In this document: positions 34,374 to 64,000 of the stretch, piece after piece
How positions within the stretch are numbered: the first letter of the stretch is position 1
Layout: each line of letters starts with the position of its first letter
Assembly: GCA_963573385.1 (NCBI GenBank)
Contig: CAUYLG010026759.1
Span: 1-64,000 of the forward strand
DNA length: 64,000 nt
Source of the DNA: Cacajao melanocephalus
Taxonomy: Eukaryota; Chordata; Mammalia; Primates; Pitheciidae
Reading direction: 5' to 3'
Notes under the pieces: generated by a model
Told to the model about the DNA's origin: nothing
The model's database searches: none
The model's input: the letters and a program-made list of their open reading frames with translations, nothing else
Program-made: the position numbers and the translations under genes

Positions 34374-34688
34374 TGGGACAGGTGCAGTGAGTCACACCTG
34401 TAATCCCAGCATTTTGGGAGGCCGAGGTGGGTGGATCACCTGAGGTCAGAAGTTCGAGACCAGCCTGGCCAACATGGTGAAACCCCATCTCTACTAAAAA
34501 TACAAAAATTAGTTGAGTGTGGTGGCGTGGGCCTGTAATTCCAGCTATTAGGGAGGCTGAGGCAGAGGAATCACTTGAACCCAGGAGGCGGAGGTTGCAA
34601 TGAGTTGAGATCGCACCACTGTACTCCAGCCTGGGCAACAGAGCAAAACTCCATCTCAGAAAAAAAAAAAATAGAAAAGAAAAAAGAA
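34374..34688 (+). repeat. Alu inside L1
   Basis: Full dimer; AGAAATA.TGTTCAA flanks both sides. Confidence 0.95.
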
Positions 34689-37125
34689 ATAGTGTTCAAC
34701 CTGTTGAGTGCTTTGGGCAGTGTGGCCATTTTAACAATATTGATTCCTCCAATCCATGAGGATGGAATGTTTTCCCATTTGTTTACATCATCTATAATTT
34801 CCTTCAGCACTGTTTTGTAGTTCTCCTTGTAGTGATCTTCCAACTCTTTGATTAGCTGTATTCCTAGGTATTTTATTTTTGTCTGTGGCTATTGTAAATA
34901 AGATTATGTTCTTGATTTGGCTCACAGCTTTAACATTTTTGGTGTATAGAAATGCTACTGATATTTGTACACTGATTTTTTGCCTCCTGAAACATTACTG
35001 AAGTTATCAGCTCCAGAAGCCTTTTGGTGGAATTTTCAGGGTTTTCTAGGTATAGAATCATATAATCAGCAAAGAAAGTTAGTTTGACTTCCTTTTATAT
35101 TTGTATGCTTTTTCTTTCTTTCTCTTCCCTAATTACTCCAGCTAGGACTTCTAGTTCTATTTTGAATAGCAGTGGTGAGAGTGAGCATCATTACTTTGTT
35201 CCAATTCTCAATGGCAATGCTTCCAGATTTTGTCCATTCAGTATAATGTTGGCTGTGGGTTTGTCATAGATGGCTCTTATTATTTTGAGGTATGTTTCTT
35301 TGAAGCCTAGTTTCTGGAGGGTTTTTTATCATGAAGAGATGTTGGATTTTATCAAAAGCCTTTTTCTGCATCTATTGATATGATCATATAGTTTTTGTTT
35401 TTAATTATGTTTATTATGTTATGTAGCGAATCACACTTACTGGTTTCTGTATGTTGAACCAATATTGCATCTCAGGAATGAAGCCTACATGATCGTGGTG
35501 AATTAATTTTTCAAGGCGATGCTGGATTCAGTTTGCTATTTTTGCTGAGGAGTTTTGTGTCTATGTTCATCAGAGATATTGGCCTGTAGTTTCTCTTTTC
35601 ATTATGTCTTTGTCAGGTTTTGATATCAAAGTAATGCTGGCTTTGTAGAAATCTCTAAATTTTTTGTTTGTTTAGAAGAGTTTTAGTAGAATTGGTACCA
35701 GCTCTTTTTTATGTCTGGTAGAATTCAGCTGCAAATCCATCTGGTCTAGGGCTTTTCTTAGTAAATTATTTTTTTTTTTTACTGATTCTGTTTTGGAACT
35801 CAGTACTGGTCTGTTCAGAGTTTCAATTTCTTCCTGATTCAATCTTAGGCAATTGTGTGTTTCCTGGAACTTAACCATTTCCTCTAGATTTCCTAAATTG
35901 TGTGCATAGAGATTTCATAATAGTCCTGGAGGACCTTTTGTATTACTGTGGGAATGGTTGCAATGTCATCTTTGTCATTTCTGACTGTGTTTATTTAGAT
36001 CTTTTTTCTTTGTTAATATAGCTAACAGTCTACCAATCCTGTTTATCCTTTCAAAAAATAATTTTTTTGAAAAGATAAAAAAAATTGTTTTGTTTTTCAT
36101 TGATTCTTTGTATGGATTTTGGGGTCTCAATTTCATTAAGTTTGGCTCAGCTTTTAGTTATTTCTTCAGCTAGCTTTGGGGTTAATTTGTTGTTTTTCCT
36201 GTTCCTCCAAGTGTAATGTTAGGTAGTTAATTTGAGATCTTTCTAACTTTTTGAGGTAGGTGTTTAGTGCTATAAAATTTCCTCTTAACACTGCTTTGGC
36301 TACATCCCAGAGATTCTGGCATGTTGGGTCTTTATTTTCATTTCAAAGAATTTTAAAACTTGTCATTTACCCAAAATCATTCAAGAGCAAGTTGTTTAAT
36401 TTCCATGTAGTCATGTGGCATCGAGAGATTTTCTTGGTATTGATTTCTATTTTTATTCCACTGTGATCTGAGACTATGGTTTAGTACGATTTTGACTTTT
36501 GAATTTATTGAGACTTGCTTTATAGTTGAGCATGTGGTTGATCTTGGAGTATGTTCCATGTCCACATGAGAAAAATCTATATTCTTTGATTGATGGGTGA
36601 ATTACTCTGTAGATATCTGGTAGGTATAATTGGTCAAATGTTGAATTTAAGTCCAGAATTTGTTAGTTTTCTGCCCTGATGACCTGTCCAGCACTCTCAG
36701 TGTGGTGCTGAAGTCTCCCACTGTTATTCTGTGACTAAGTCTTTTTGTAGGTCTAGAAATACTTGTTTTATGAACCTAGATGCTCAAATATTGGGATGTT
36801 GGGTGTGTAAATATTTACAACAGTTATTTCTTCTTGTCAGTGTGAACCCTTTGCCATTATGTAATGCCCTTCTTCATCCTTTTTTTTTTTTTTTTAACTG
36901 TAGTTGGTTTAACGTCTTTTATCTGGTATAAGAATAGCAACCTCTGTTCTTTTTTGTTTTCTGTTTGTGTGATAGATCTTTCTCCAACCTTTTACTTTGA
37001 GCCTATGGGTGTCATCATGTGTGAGATGGATATCTTGAAGACAGCAGATGGATGAGTCTTGTGTGTTTTTTTTTAATCCAACTTGCCAATCTGTGAGGTT
37101 TTTTTTATTTTTTATTTTTTTTGTT

Positions 37126-37403
37126 TTTGTTTTTGAGATGGAGTGTTGCTCTGTCACTCAGGCAGTAGCATGATCTTGGCTCACTGCAATCTCTGCCTCC
37201 TGGGTTCAAGAGATTCTCCTGCCTCAGCCTCCCAAGTAGCTGAGACTACAGGTGTGTGCCACCACACCCAGATAATTTTTGTATTTTTAGTAGAGACGAG
37301 GTTTCACCATGTTGGCCAGGATGGTCTCAAACCCCCAACCTCAGGTGATCCACCTGCCTCCCAAAGTGCTGAGATTACAGGTGTGAGCCACTGCTCCCAG
37401 CCT
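37126..37403 (-). repeat. Alu inside L1
   Basis: Dimer with small deletions. Confidence 0.95.
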
Positions 37404-37727
37404 TACTCTATGGACTTTTAAGTGGGGTGTTTAGACCAATTACATTCCAGGTTAGTATTGTTACGTGTGGTTTTGATCCTATTGTAAAGCTGCTAGCAGG
37501 TTGCTTTGTAGTTTCTACTGTGTGGTTGCTTAATAGGTCTGTGGGCTATGTACTTAAATGTGTTTTTGGTAGCACGTATTGTTCTTTCACTTCCATGTTT
37601 TGGTCTCCTGTAAGGCTGGTATAGTGGTAAATAATTCCCTTAGTGCTTACTTGTCTGGAAAAGATTTTATTTCTCCTTTGCTTATGCGGCTTACCTTGGC
37701 AGGATATATTATTATTATTACTATTAT

Positions 37728-38012
37728 TGAGACAGAGTCTCATCTTGTTGCCCAGGCTGCAGTGCAGTGGCATGATTTTGGCTCACTGCAACCTCTGCCT
37801 CCCTGGTTCATGCGATTCTCATGCCTTAGCCTTATAAGAAACTGGGATTATAGAAGTGCACTACCATGTCTGGCTAATTTTTGTATTTTTAGTAGAAATG
37901 GGGTTTCACCGTGTTAGTCAGCATGGTCTCGAACTCTGGTGGTCTCATGTGATCTGCCAGCCTCAGCCTCCCAAAATGCTGGGATTATGGGCATGAGCTA
38001 CTGCATACAGCC
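37728..38012 (-). repeat. Alu
   Basis: Dimer after an ATT repeat; ends CTGCATACAGCC. Confidence 0.94.
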
Positions 38013-38044
38013 ATTTTATATATGTATGTATGTATTTATTTATT

Positions 38045-38329
38045 TATGAGACAAGAGTCTCACTCTATCACCTAGGCTGGAGTGCAGTGGTGCAATCTCG
38101 TCTCTCTGCAACCTCTGCCACCTGGGTTCAAGCGATTCTCGTGCCTCAGCCTCTCAAGTAGCTGGGATTATAGGCATCTGCCACTGCGCCTGGCTAATTT
38201 TTATATTTTTAGTAGAGACGGGGTTTCACCATGTTGGCCAGGCTGGTCTTGATTTCTTGACCTAGTGATCCACCAGCCTCAGCCTCCCAAAGTGCTGGGA
38301 TTACAGATGGGAGCCACTGTGCCTGGCCC
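38045..38329 (-). repeat. Alu
   Basis: Dimer after a TATG/TTTA repeat; CAGCCAT.TTA flanks both sides. Confidence 0.95.
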
Positions 38330-38550
38330 AGCCATATTATTTTTAACCACACAATTTTGTTCCATTTTTAGGGTACTGTTAGAAAACTATCATTTTTTTT
38401 CTTGTTGAATTGTAATGCACACAATTTACTCCCTAGGCAAATAGGGGAAAATACCAGTAAAGCACTGCAAATGAGAAGTAGGGGCAGCAAGCTCATTCTT
38501 AGGTGGTCCTCAATGTGGGATCATCGAAAGAAAGGAAGTAAACGTTTTCG

Positions 38551-38912
<362 letters not shown>

Positions 38913-39007
38913 TCAGTCTTATGCTATCATTAAATGTTATTAATCAGTTTTTATTATTCCATATAACTTTATCTAATTTAACAAGCTTCTGTTTTGCATT
39001 TTTGTTA

Positions 39008-39439
<432 letters not shown>

Positions 39440-39458
39440 ACAACTTTATACATTTTGA

Positions 39459-40740
<1,282 letters not shown>

Positions 40741-40742
40741 AA

Positions 40743-41063
<321 letters not shown>

Positions 41064-41129
41064 TAGAGTTTCAGTTGTCATCTCCTGAGAGCCTTTTGAA
41101 CTTCAGGCCTGGGAATCCTATTGTCTAGT

Positions 41130-41530
41130 GACCATCTCCATCTGTGTTTCCCTGGCAAGCCAGGAACTCATACACTTCTTCAAAACTTCCTCCCCCATTA
41201 CCTATTTTAGGCAGTATATGGTACCATTTTCCCAGATGTCCAGGACAGAAAGGATAAATTATTCATTACTCCTAACTCTTCCTTATTTCCCATATCTAAA
41301 AGGTCGATGGGTTTTGTCAAAATATTATTTTCTCCCCATTGCCATTATCTTAGCTTATGTCCAGATTGTGTTATATCTTTTTTCTCAGAACTACCTATTT
41401 GAGCCCTTCTGTACATTGGCCCAAGGTACCTTTCAACACACACATCTGAGCTAATCAAGTCCTAAGGGCTCCAATGGCTCCTCATTAACAGGAAACACAA
41501 CACCCTTCAAGACTTGATTCTTTTTTTTTA
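41130..41530 (+). repeat. Possible L2 fragment
   Basis: CTCCAATGGCTCCTCATTA and nearby pyrimidine-rich sequence resemble the L2 body. Weak. Confidence 0.35.
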
Positions 41531-41799
41531 ACCACTCCACCTATCTCTCCTTTATCTGAGGAATGTCTGCATTCAGAAGCCAGACTGCCAGATATTGAAT
41601 TCTGATACTCCAACTTACTAGTTTTTGATCTTACACAAATAACATAGCCTCTCTGTATACAACTGTGTTCAAAGTTATACAATATACAAAAATGAAAACA
41701 TTTACATCACTGTTAGAAACTCTGGTTCCTAAGCTTTTAAATATAGTAAACAAGTATATTTTATGTTTTTATTAAACCTATACATCATGTATCTGATTT

Positions 41800-42010
41800 A
41801 CTTACACTCTGGAGTTTGGCTGCCTAGGTATGAATCTGGGCTCCACAACCATTAGCTTTGGAAAGTAATTTAACCCTACTTCCATTTTCTTATCTGTAAA
41901 ATGGGAGTAATAAGGTCTGCCTCATAGTGATTGTTGTCAGGAATAAATGAATGAATATCCCTAAAAGTGCTTCAAATGTCAATAGTGTAGTAAGCATCTT
42001 TTAAAGTATT
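41800..42010 (+). repeat. MIR
   Basis: TCTTATCTGTAAAATGGGAG, CTGCCTCATAGTGATTGTTG and GGAATAAATGAATGA are classic MIR. Confidence 0.9.
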
Positions 42011-42373
42011 AGCTATTATTAAAATTTAAATAATGGGGACATAAGTTTCTAATTTCCCACCCATGTGGGTGCCCTTCCAATGAATCCTGAACAACCTGGT
42101 GATTCCTTTTATCTCAGAAATTAGCACGATGTATTGAAACTGTTTTTCTCATCTATACATTAAGATGTCTAAAAGATACTCCTTTGCCTTAAATACTTTG
42201 GCCTCTAAGATCCCCAAGAGCTTGATGCTTCTGCTTTAGGGCCTTTTCAGTCTGCCTATGCCTCCCTCTCCAAATATCATATATAACAATGAGGCTTTCT
42301 AAAATGCTTATGAATACAGACATTAAGTGAGAATCATACCATCATGATAGATTTTTGGTGAGAAAATATTTTC

Positions 42374-42579
42374 TTGCATGCACTCAAGCCTATCTGTCTA
42401 TATCTGTCTCCTTCAATCTCTCTCTCTATGTCTATTCTCACACACACTCAGGCCTATCCTTGCATGCACTCAAGCCTATCTTGTCTATCATCTAATCCCT
42501 GCATGCATGCAAGTCTGTCTGTCTATGTATCTATCTACTTATCTATCTATCTGAGTCACAGGCTTGCTTGCTCTATCTG

Positions 42580-42580
<1 letters not shown>
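42374..42580 (+). repeat. Degenerate CTGT/CTAT minisatellite
   Basis: Repeats of GCATGCACTCAAGCCTATC three times, mixed with CTGT and CTAT runs. Appears as an open frame only because the unit is stop-poor. Confidence 0.8.

Positions 42581-42630
<50 letters not shown>
42581..42630 (+). repeat. (CTAT)12.5 microsatellite
   Basis: Uninterrupted tetranucleotide run, likely length-polymorphic. Confidence 0.97.
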
Positions 42631-42632
42631 GA

Positions 42633-42920
42633 AGTCAGGGGCTTGCTCAGTCACCCAGCCTGGAGTACAGTGGTGCAATCATAGCTCACTGCAACCACAA
42701 ACCCCTGGGCCCAATATGCCCACCCACTTCAGCCTCCCGAGTAGCTAGGACTACAGTTGTACACCACCACTCCTGGCTAATTTATTTTTTATTTTTGTAG
42801 AGATGGGATCTTGCTATGTTACCCAGGCTGGTCTGGTCTTGAACTCCTGGCCTCAAGTGATTCTCCCACCTTGGCCTTCCAAAGCACTGGGATTACAGTG
42901 TGAGTAACCATGCCCAGCCT
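42633..42920 (-). repeat. Alu, old
   Basis: Divergent dimer immediately after the microsatellite. Confidence 0.93.
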
Positions 42921-43017
42921 TGAGTCAATTTAGTGTCTTGATCACTTTTCTACACAGTGCAGCAAAAACAAATTATGCTTTGACTGAAATTATTTTCACT
43001 GGGAGCATCATTTTCTA

Positions 43018-43383
<366 letters not shown>

Positions 43384-43789
43384 TCAGAGTTTTTAACCAC
43401 TGATTTCGTAGGATCAAATAAAAAAAATCTAAATTTTATTGATGCAATTATTCTATTAAATTTGGTCAATAACTGGAAAGTTTTACTTTGTTGAGTATTT
43501 CTATCAAGTGTAATTTTTCCAGGGTCAATTTTGGCAACATTTTTCTGATTTTTTTTTTTTTTGCCCATCATTGACTACATTTTGGCAATTTTAAATCTTG
43601 TGATTCTTCAGTAAGTTTTCCCTAATACATTTATCATGTGCAGTATTAGCTATTCTGATTTTATTTGTACAATGAAAATGTATTTGTTGTGATTTAGATA
43701 AATAATTACTTGAATTTGCATCGCAGCTGAAAATGAGTAATTGTAAATCCCCTCATCGGTTCTCCAGGTCTGTCTTTTGGGGTCAAAAC

Positions 43790-44095
43790 ATCTCACCTCA
43801 TTTCTCTTCTAGCTGTACTATCTTCACATAACTAATTCCTGTTCACATGTCAGATGCCAACTCAAGCATCATTTGCTCAGTAAAGCCTCTTCTGATCCCT
43901 ACTAGATCAAGGGTCCCTGTTATGCTGAGATTTTTTCCTGTATCACAATAATTAGTTATAATTATATATTTCTGTGAGAATTTATTGTCTCCCTCAGACT
44001 TTGTTCCCTGAAAGCAGGAATTTTGTTTTCCTTACCACTGGGTCCCTGGCACATAAAAGGCACTCAAATTTACTGAAACAATGATGAAAGGAAAA
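43790..44095 (+). repeat. L2 3' end
   Basis: GTAAAGCCTCTTCTGATCCC, TATTGTCTCCCTCAGA and CCTGGCACATAAAAGGCACTC match the L2 3' region. Confidence 0.85.
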
Positions 44096-46092
44096 TGGCA
44101 TCTTATCTTGATCCCTAGTGCACATATAATGCCTGATCAATACTAGGCATTCATTAAAAGCTGTTTGGATGTCCCTGTTTTTATTTCTGGATTGTTATGG
44201 TCTGAAAGATAATGATCAGGTTTTTTCTCAATATTAATTTTTAAGTTGAATCTTTAATACTATATCTTTTTAAGCCTTTAATAGCTATGCTACTCTAATA
44301 TTCTCCTATTCCTTTCTTATTAAGGCTGTTATACTGTACATCTCCAGGAAGATAAACTGTATTCCACAGAGCAAGAGGTTATTTGGTATCACTGCATCCT
44401 CACCTCTCTCTGTGAAAGGAAACACAGCTATCTCCTAAAGTTGCTTATCATTACAGTTCTAATCCCTAGTTGTATATCATAAGTACATAGGATACTTTAA
44501 GGACAGAAATGCTTGGGACTCACCCTAAAATTATTGAATCAGAAAGTACTGAATTTCTCCACATGACTGAGGAGTTAGGAACACTGGGAACATAGGATGA
44601 ATGTGGGAGAAGTGGTTAGACAATAATCTTGATAAGCAGCTTAACAACAGTGTACTAAAGACCTTGGTTTCAATACTAAAAAATTTGAAATTTAGTTCTA
44701 CATATAGTGGTAACTATTAAAGATGTTCACAATGTAATGAAATAATCAGACTGACAAGGAAGCTTAACTTGGCATCAGTGTGGCAGATAGGCAAGAAGGG
44801 TATGAAGCCTGAGTCAGGGGTAGGAAGCTATTACAAGCTAAGGAATGGATGGTTAGGACTTAAACTAGACTGGCTGCAGTACAAGCAGGGAGGAAGGAAA
44901 TGAGAAACGACTCATAAAACATTGGATAGGGCTTTGATCAACAAAATACATAAGCTGGGTAAAGGCTGAACACCATATAACATGATTTCCAGGCTAAGCA
45001 ATTGAATGCAGTTTGATGATGTCATTAACCAAATAGGGAATATAGTGGAAGGACAGAATGGAGCAAATAGAGGAAATCAATTCTGTTGCTAGCTATGATT
45101 CAATTGAAGTTCTTTGTAGGCCCTTTAGATGGACCTAGAACAAGAAGAACTTGGAAATTAAGATTTGGAGTTCAGAAAAGAAGTTGAAGGTAAAATCTTA
45201 GGTTTGGGAGTCAACAGGGTATTTGGTAACACTTGAGGACATTAGAATGAGGGAAACTAAACAGGGAATTGTTCACGTAGAATCAAAAGTACTTAGCACA
45301 AAATTAAAGATAAATCAGACTTTCTTGTTAACTTTACTTAACCATACAATCTTAATAAGGCTTACACATAGCACCATTAAAAATAAGCAGAAGTTAATGT
45401 GAAGAATAGTAATATATAAATTTTCTGCAAACTGTAGGACAACTTTAAATATGACTCTTATATCTCTGAACTTATTTAGAATCCATCAGTCTATTAGTTT
45501 GGAAAGACTGTAGTTTCTAGCTTATAAACAGCACAATCATCAAGTTGGCTCCTCATCTATATCAATACTTCCCTAAATGAAACAATCAGATATTTGGTGA
45601 TTTACTTCCTACAAAGTAAAGTCAATATACATAAATTATTAAGTGAACTCAAGAGAAACAGAGCATGTATTTAACAAATGCAACTTCTAATATCAAGAGA
45701 TTATCACTTAAAATATGTTTATGTATGTGTGTGCTTGTGTGACAGGCAGTTTTGTAAAACTTCTCAACTTTAATAATCGAAATACCTGATTGGGTCTGGA
45801 ATTATTTTAACAATAAAAAAGCAAAAAACAAAACCAAACAAGTTCACAGGGCCATGCTACTTCCAGAGGGTGAATGCCTTTGTTTGGAGTGAGTCTCTGA
45901 AATCTTCATTTTTAAGAGGTACTTAGGTAATTATGATGCAACAGGTTCAGGAAACTATATTTTGAGAAACATTACCATATATTAGATTTACATTTTAACT
46001 AACACTGTTTTAAAAATGTTGAGAAATGTATAGACTGCAGAAAACTGTTTTAAATAACAGTGTTATATGGTTCAAGTAGAAAATACATTTTC
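44096..46092. other. Region downstream of KRIT1, no recognised feature
   Basis: AT-rich sequence without a frame over 60 codons. Part may be extended KRIT1 3' UTR or very old repeats. Confidence 0.5.
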
Positions 46093-46771
46093 TTTATTCA
46101 AATCATGTTGACGTTCAGTGTATTTTGAAATATACATGAAGTTATACCAAAGCTACATTTTCATCTCATCACATTCCTCTCCAAATTCTTTACCATTTAC
46201 CAAAAATAACTTTTTATAAAGCTTACTATTTTGTCTAATATTATACAGACTATCTCAATCTATAATTTTTTGTGTTTATCTCAAAAATTAGAATAGCTTA
46301 TGAGCATATTATATAAAACGAATTGGTATATTACACACCAAACATAAGTACAGATTCTGTACAATGTAATTATGTACATATATATTTCAAGAGACTAAAT
46401 GCCTTGTTGAGAGTAATTTTTTTTTTTTGAGATGGAGTCTTGCTCTGTCACTCAGGCTGAAGTGCAGTGGCTCTGCCTCCTGGGTTTAAGCGATTCTCTT
46501 GCCTCAGCCTCCCGAGCAGCTGGGATTACAGGCACCTGCCATCATGCCCGGCTAAGTTTTGTATTTTTGTAGAGATGGGGTTTCACCGTGTTGGCCTGGC
46601 TGGTCTTGAACTCCTCCTGTCAGGTGATCCACCTGCCTCGGCCTCCCACAGTGCTAGGATTACAGGAGTGAGCCACTACGCCTGGCCAAAAGTAATATTT
46701 TAAGAAATCTTTCATGGAAAAAAAACTCTGCATTATAAAATTTGGTAGCTTGAGTAACAGTTACTTTTCTT
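46093..46771 (-). other. KRIT1: KRIT1 probable 3' UTR with polyA signal
   Basis: Sequence below the stop includes one Alu (46420-46688), sense relative to KRIT1 numbering reversed, so the mRNA would carry it as a sense-strand Alu. A minus-strand AATAAA lies at 46098-46093. The true 3' end could be further left; other weak signals exist. Confidence 0.4.
46420..46688 (-). repeat. Alu in KRIT1 3' UTR
   Basis: Short dimer missing ~25 nt of the right arm; same strand as KRIT1, so it would be a sense Alu in the mRNA. AGTAAT(A)TTTT flanks both sides. Confidence 0.94.
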
Positions 46772-60273
<13,502 letters not shown>

Positions 60274-60367
60274 TTATTAGGCTACAGTTTCTTTTACAAA
60301 TAAACAATATGGGAAAAGCAAAAGCTACACATTTGTATATAAATGAACTGTTACTGCTTTGAGCGGA

Positions 60368-60682
60368 GGTTGGCAAACATTTTTTTGTTAAGGCCCAGAA
60401 AGTACTATTTTAAGCTTTATAAGCTATATAATTGCTGTTGCTACTAATCAACTCTGGTACTATAGCACAAAGGAAGCCACAGGTGATACATCAACAAATG
60501 GGTACAGCAGTGTTCTAATAAAACTTTATATAGGAGTACTGAAATATGAATTTCAAAAAATTTTCATGACATGAAATATTGTTCTTTTGATTTTTTAACC
60601 ATCAAAAAACAAAAAAAAATTAGCTTATGGGATATATAAAAATTGGCAAAATATGGCAATAAGGTATAATTTGCTAACCTGG
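60368..60682 (+). mobile_element. hAT-type DNA transposon fossil
   Basis: GGTTGGCAAACATTTTTTTG at the left and AATTTGCTAACCT at the right are degenerate terminal repeats; CTAATAAAACTTTATATA is the family's internal motif. Family name not assigned. Confidence 0.65.
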
Positions 60683-60944
60683 TTGTCTAACAATATTATC
60701 ATCAGTTTATAAATATGGACAATTTTTAGAACAATTTTACCTATATTTTTGTGTTACTGAAACATCTTTCTATTAACTATGCTTCATACAATACAGTAGT
60801 GGACTTCAAAGAAGATAAAAGGAATTATTTTGATTTCCAAAGGACAAATGCATTTTTAAAAAGCCTATTGTAAGACATTTTAAATTTTGACTAAAAAGAT
60901 TTTTTACTTTCACATATTAATAATATTCAGAAAGAGTAGTTTTT

Positions 60945-61219
60945 TGTTTCTTGAGACAGTCTTGCTCTGCCAGCCATGCTGCAGTGCAGTTGCATGAACA
61001 CAGCCCACTGCAACCTCAACCTCTTGGGCTCAAGCTATTTACCTGTCTCAGCCTCCTAAATAGCTGAGACAAGAGGTGTGAACCACCATGCCTGGCTAAT
61101 TTTTAAATTTTCTGTAGAGAGAACGTCTTGCCATGTTGCCTCAGCTAGGCTCAAGCAGTCCTCTCACCTCAGCCTCTCAAAGTGTTGGGATTAGAGGTGT
61201 TAGCCACTGCACCTGGCCT
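60945..61219 (-). repeat. Alu, old
   Basis: Divergent dimer (AluJ-like). Confidence 0.92.
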
Positions 61220-61448
61220 AGATGCTTTTTTTTTTTTAACTTTAAAAACTTTAAGTTTTAGTTTCTCCAATAAGATTAATAAAGATTGAGAAATCCTAGT
61301 CTATAGAATATATTCCTACTTGTACATAGTGACGAATTAGAAAGTTTCTGAATGCTTAAAGTATTTCAAAATACAATTCACAATGATCCTGAGTTATGAC
61401 ATAAATGATTTTTGTAACATTAACTGAAATAAAATACTATTTTTCTTC

Positions 61449-61824
<376 letters not shown>

Positions 61825-62147
61825 TGAAGGGGACTGTTCTAGATTAAAAAAGACTAAAGAGACATCCAAATATAAAGCATGAGCCTTGACTAGATCCTGG
61901 GGCTGGAAGGTATGAAAGTATTTTGAAACAATTAGGAAAAATCTGAATTTGAATGAGCTATTGTTATTATGGAAATATTAATTTTATTAGATTGGAAATT
62001 GGTTATTGTGGTAGAGATGTCCTTATTCTTAGAAGATGCACACCAAAATATGTAGGAATAGCACCTGCAACTCACTTTAAAATGGTTCGCAAAGATAAAG
62101 AACAGCAAATTGTTAACTGGTGATCTAATGAATGGTATATGGTGTGA

Positions 62148-63049
<902 letters not shown>

Positions 63050-63050
<1 letters not shown>

Positions 63051-63329
63051 TTTTTTTTTTGAGACAGAGTCTCACTCTGTCACCCAGCCTAGAGTGCCAA
63101 GGCACGATCCCAGCTCACTGCAACCACCAGCTCCTGGGTTCATGCGATACTCGTGCCTCAGCCTCCCAAGATGCACACCACCACACCTAGCTAATTTTTG
63201 TATTTTTAGTAGAAATGGGGTTTCACCATGTTGGCAAGGCTGCTCTTGAACTCCTGACCTCAGGTGATCCGCCTGCCTTGGCCTTCCAAGTTGCTGGGAT
63301 TACAGGCGTGAGCCACCATGCCTGGCCCA
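63050..63329 (-). repeat. Alu inside L1
   Basis: Dimer with a ~10-nt deletion at the linker; ATTTTA.CCAT flanks both sides. Confidence 0.95.
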
Positions 63330-64000
63330 TTTTAACCATTTTTAAGTGTGAAATTCAGTGACATTAATTATGTTCACAACATTGTGCTACCCTCACTACT
63401 ATCTAGTTCTACATATTTTATATCACCCCAAAGAGAAATTTTCTAACTGGTAAGAAAATCTCCCCCAGCCCAACACCTCTGATAACCTCCAATCTATTTT
63501 TTAGTTTATGCCTTTGCATATTCTAGATTACTTAACGTAAGTAAAATTAAATATTTGTTCTTTTGTGTCTGGCTTATTTAGTATAATGTTTTCAAGGTTC
63601 ACCCATGTTGTCACATGTATCATAACTCCATTCCTTTGTATCAGTGAATAATACTCTATTTGTATGTATAGACCACCTTTTGTTTGTTCACTCTTCTGTT
63701 GATGGACAGTTAGGGTGTCTCTACCTTTTTGGTTATCATGAACAATGCTGCAGTGATACAGAAATATATTTGAGTCCTTGTTTTCAGTTATTTCAGGCAT
63801 ATATCTAGGAGTGGAAATGCTGGATCATATGGTAATTATATTTTTAGAATTTTGAAGAACCACTGTTTTCCACAGTGGCTGCACCATTTTACATTCCCAC
63901 CTGCAATGTACCAGAGTTCCAATTTTTCTTACCAACTCATTATCTTCTGTTTTGTTTTTTATAGTTATCCTAGTGGGTGCGGTTTCTCACTGAGGTTTTA

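Larger units (their letters stand above)
32830..37727 (-). mobile_element. L1, antisense, 5'-truncated near ORF2 start
   Basis: The 3' UTR is at the left (TGCATCACCCAGGTACTGAG, CCCTCCCTCC). ORF2 in reverse complement spans ~33000-37700, with recognisable motifs such as ATTCCATAGTATATATGTAC and GACTGGTATGAGGTGGTATC. Many stops, so dead. Alus interrupt at 34374 and 37126; a further Alu abuts the truncated end. Confidence 0.9.

Noticed and set aside
42374..42748. 124-codon open frame rich in Ser-Ile-Tyr-Leu
   Set aside because: It translates a CTAT/CTGT repeat running into an antisense Alu; no gene signal.

Overview
The window is nuclear DNA of a primate, most probably a catarrhine. About fifty Alu copies (many young-looking), several L1 copies, MIR, L2, MaLR and hAT fossils, and two split genes with consensus splice sites support this. 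The gene order LRRD1 - (CpG island) - KRIT1, both on the minus strand, matches the human 7q21.2 neighbourhood from memory. I cannot fix the species from sequence alone; a few coding residues seem to differ from my recollection of the human proteins.

Layout. 1-3270: sequence downstream of LRRD1, with an antisense LTR fragment, a full-length 7SL RNA pseudogene and Alus. 3272-22166: LRRD1, five coding exons on the minus strand that join without a frame break into 860 codons plus stop (leucine-rich repeats followed by a death domain). Its last intron (3459-9404) carries a decayed gammaretrovirus-like endogenous retrovirus (HERV-H/HERV-F group) on the plus strand. 22167-30150: upstream LRRD1 sequence filled by old L1 and Alu copies. 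30160-30600: CpG-rich island with a CTCF-like motif and minus-strand splice donors, a good candidate promoter for LRRD1 and/or a divergent transcript. 32800-37727: antisense L1. 37728-46092: Alus, old L1, L2, MIR and a CTAT microsatellite. 46093-60249: the last five coding exons and probable 3' UTR of KRIT1 (minus strand), encoding about residues 522-736 (most of FERM lobes F2 and F3). An 11.2-kb intron there is filled by a nearly full-length old L1. 60250-64000: the next KRIT1 intron, with no further exon found.

LRRD1 and KRIT1 are neighbours without a known shared pathway. KRIT1 is the CCM1 adaptor of endothelial junctions; LRRD1 is poorly characterised.

I found no previously undescribed multi-gene system. 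The most unusual structures are: (1) the retroviral copy runs from its predicted transcription start to its predicted polyadenylation site, like a reverse-transcribed mRNA, instead of having two full LTRs; (2) three fold-back inverted repeats lie within 2.2 kb of one KRIT1 intron, one of them a perfect 26-bp hairpin created inside an Alu; (3) a 35-nt U2 snRNA 5' fragment sits inside an Alu with apparent target duplications; (4) left-monomer-only Alus with similar 3' breakpoints recur about eight times.
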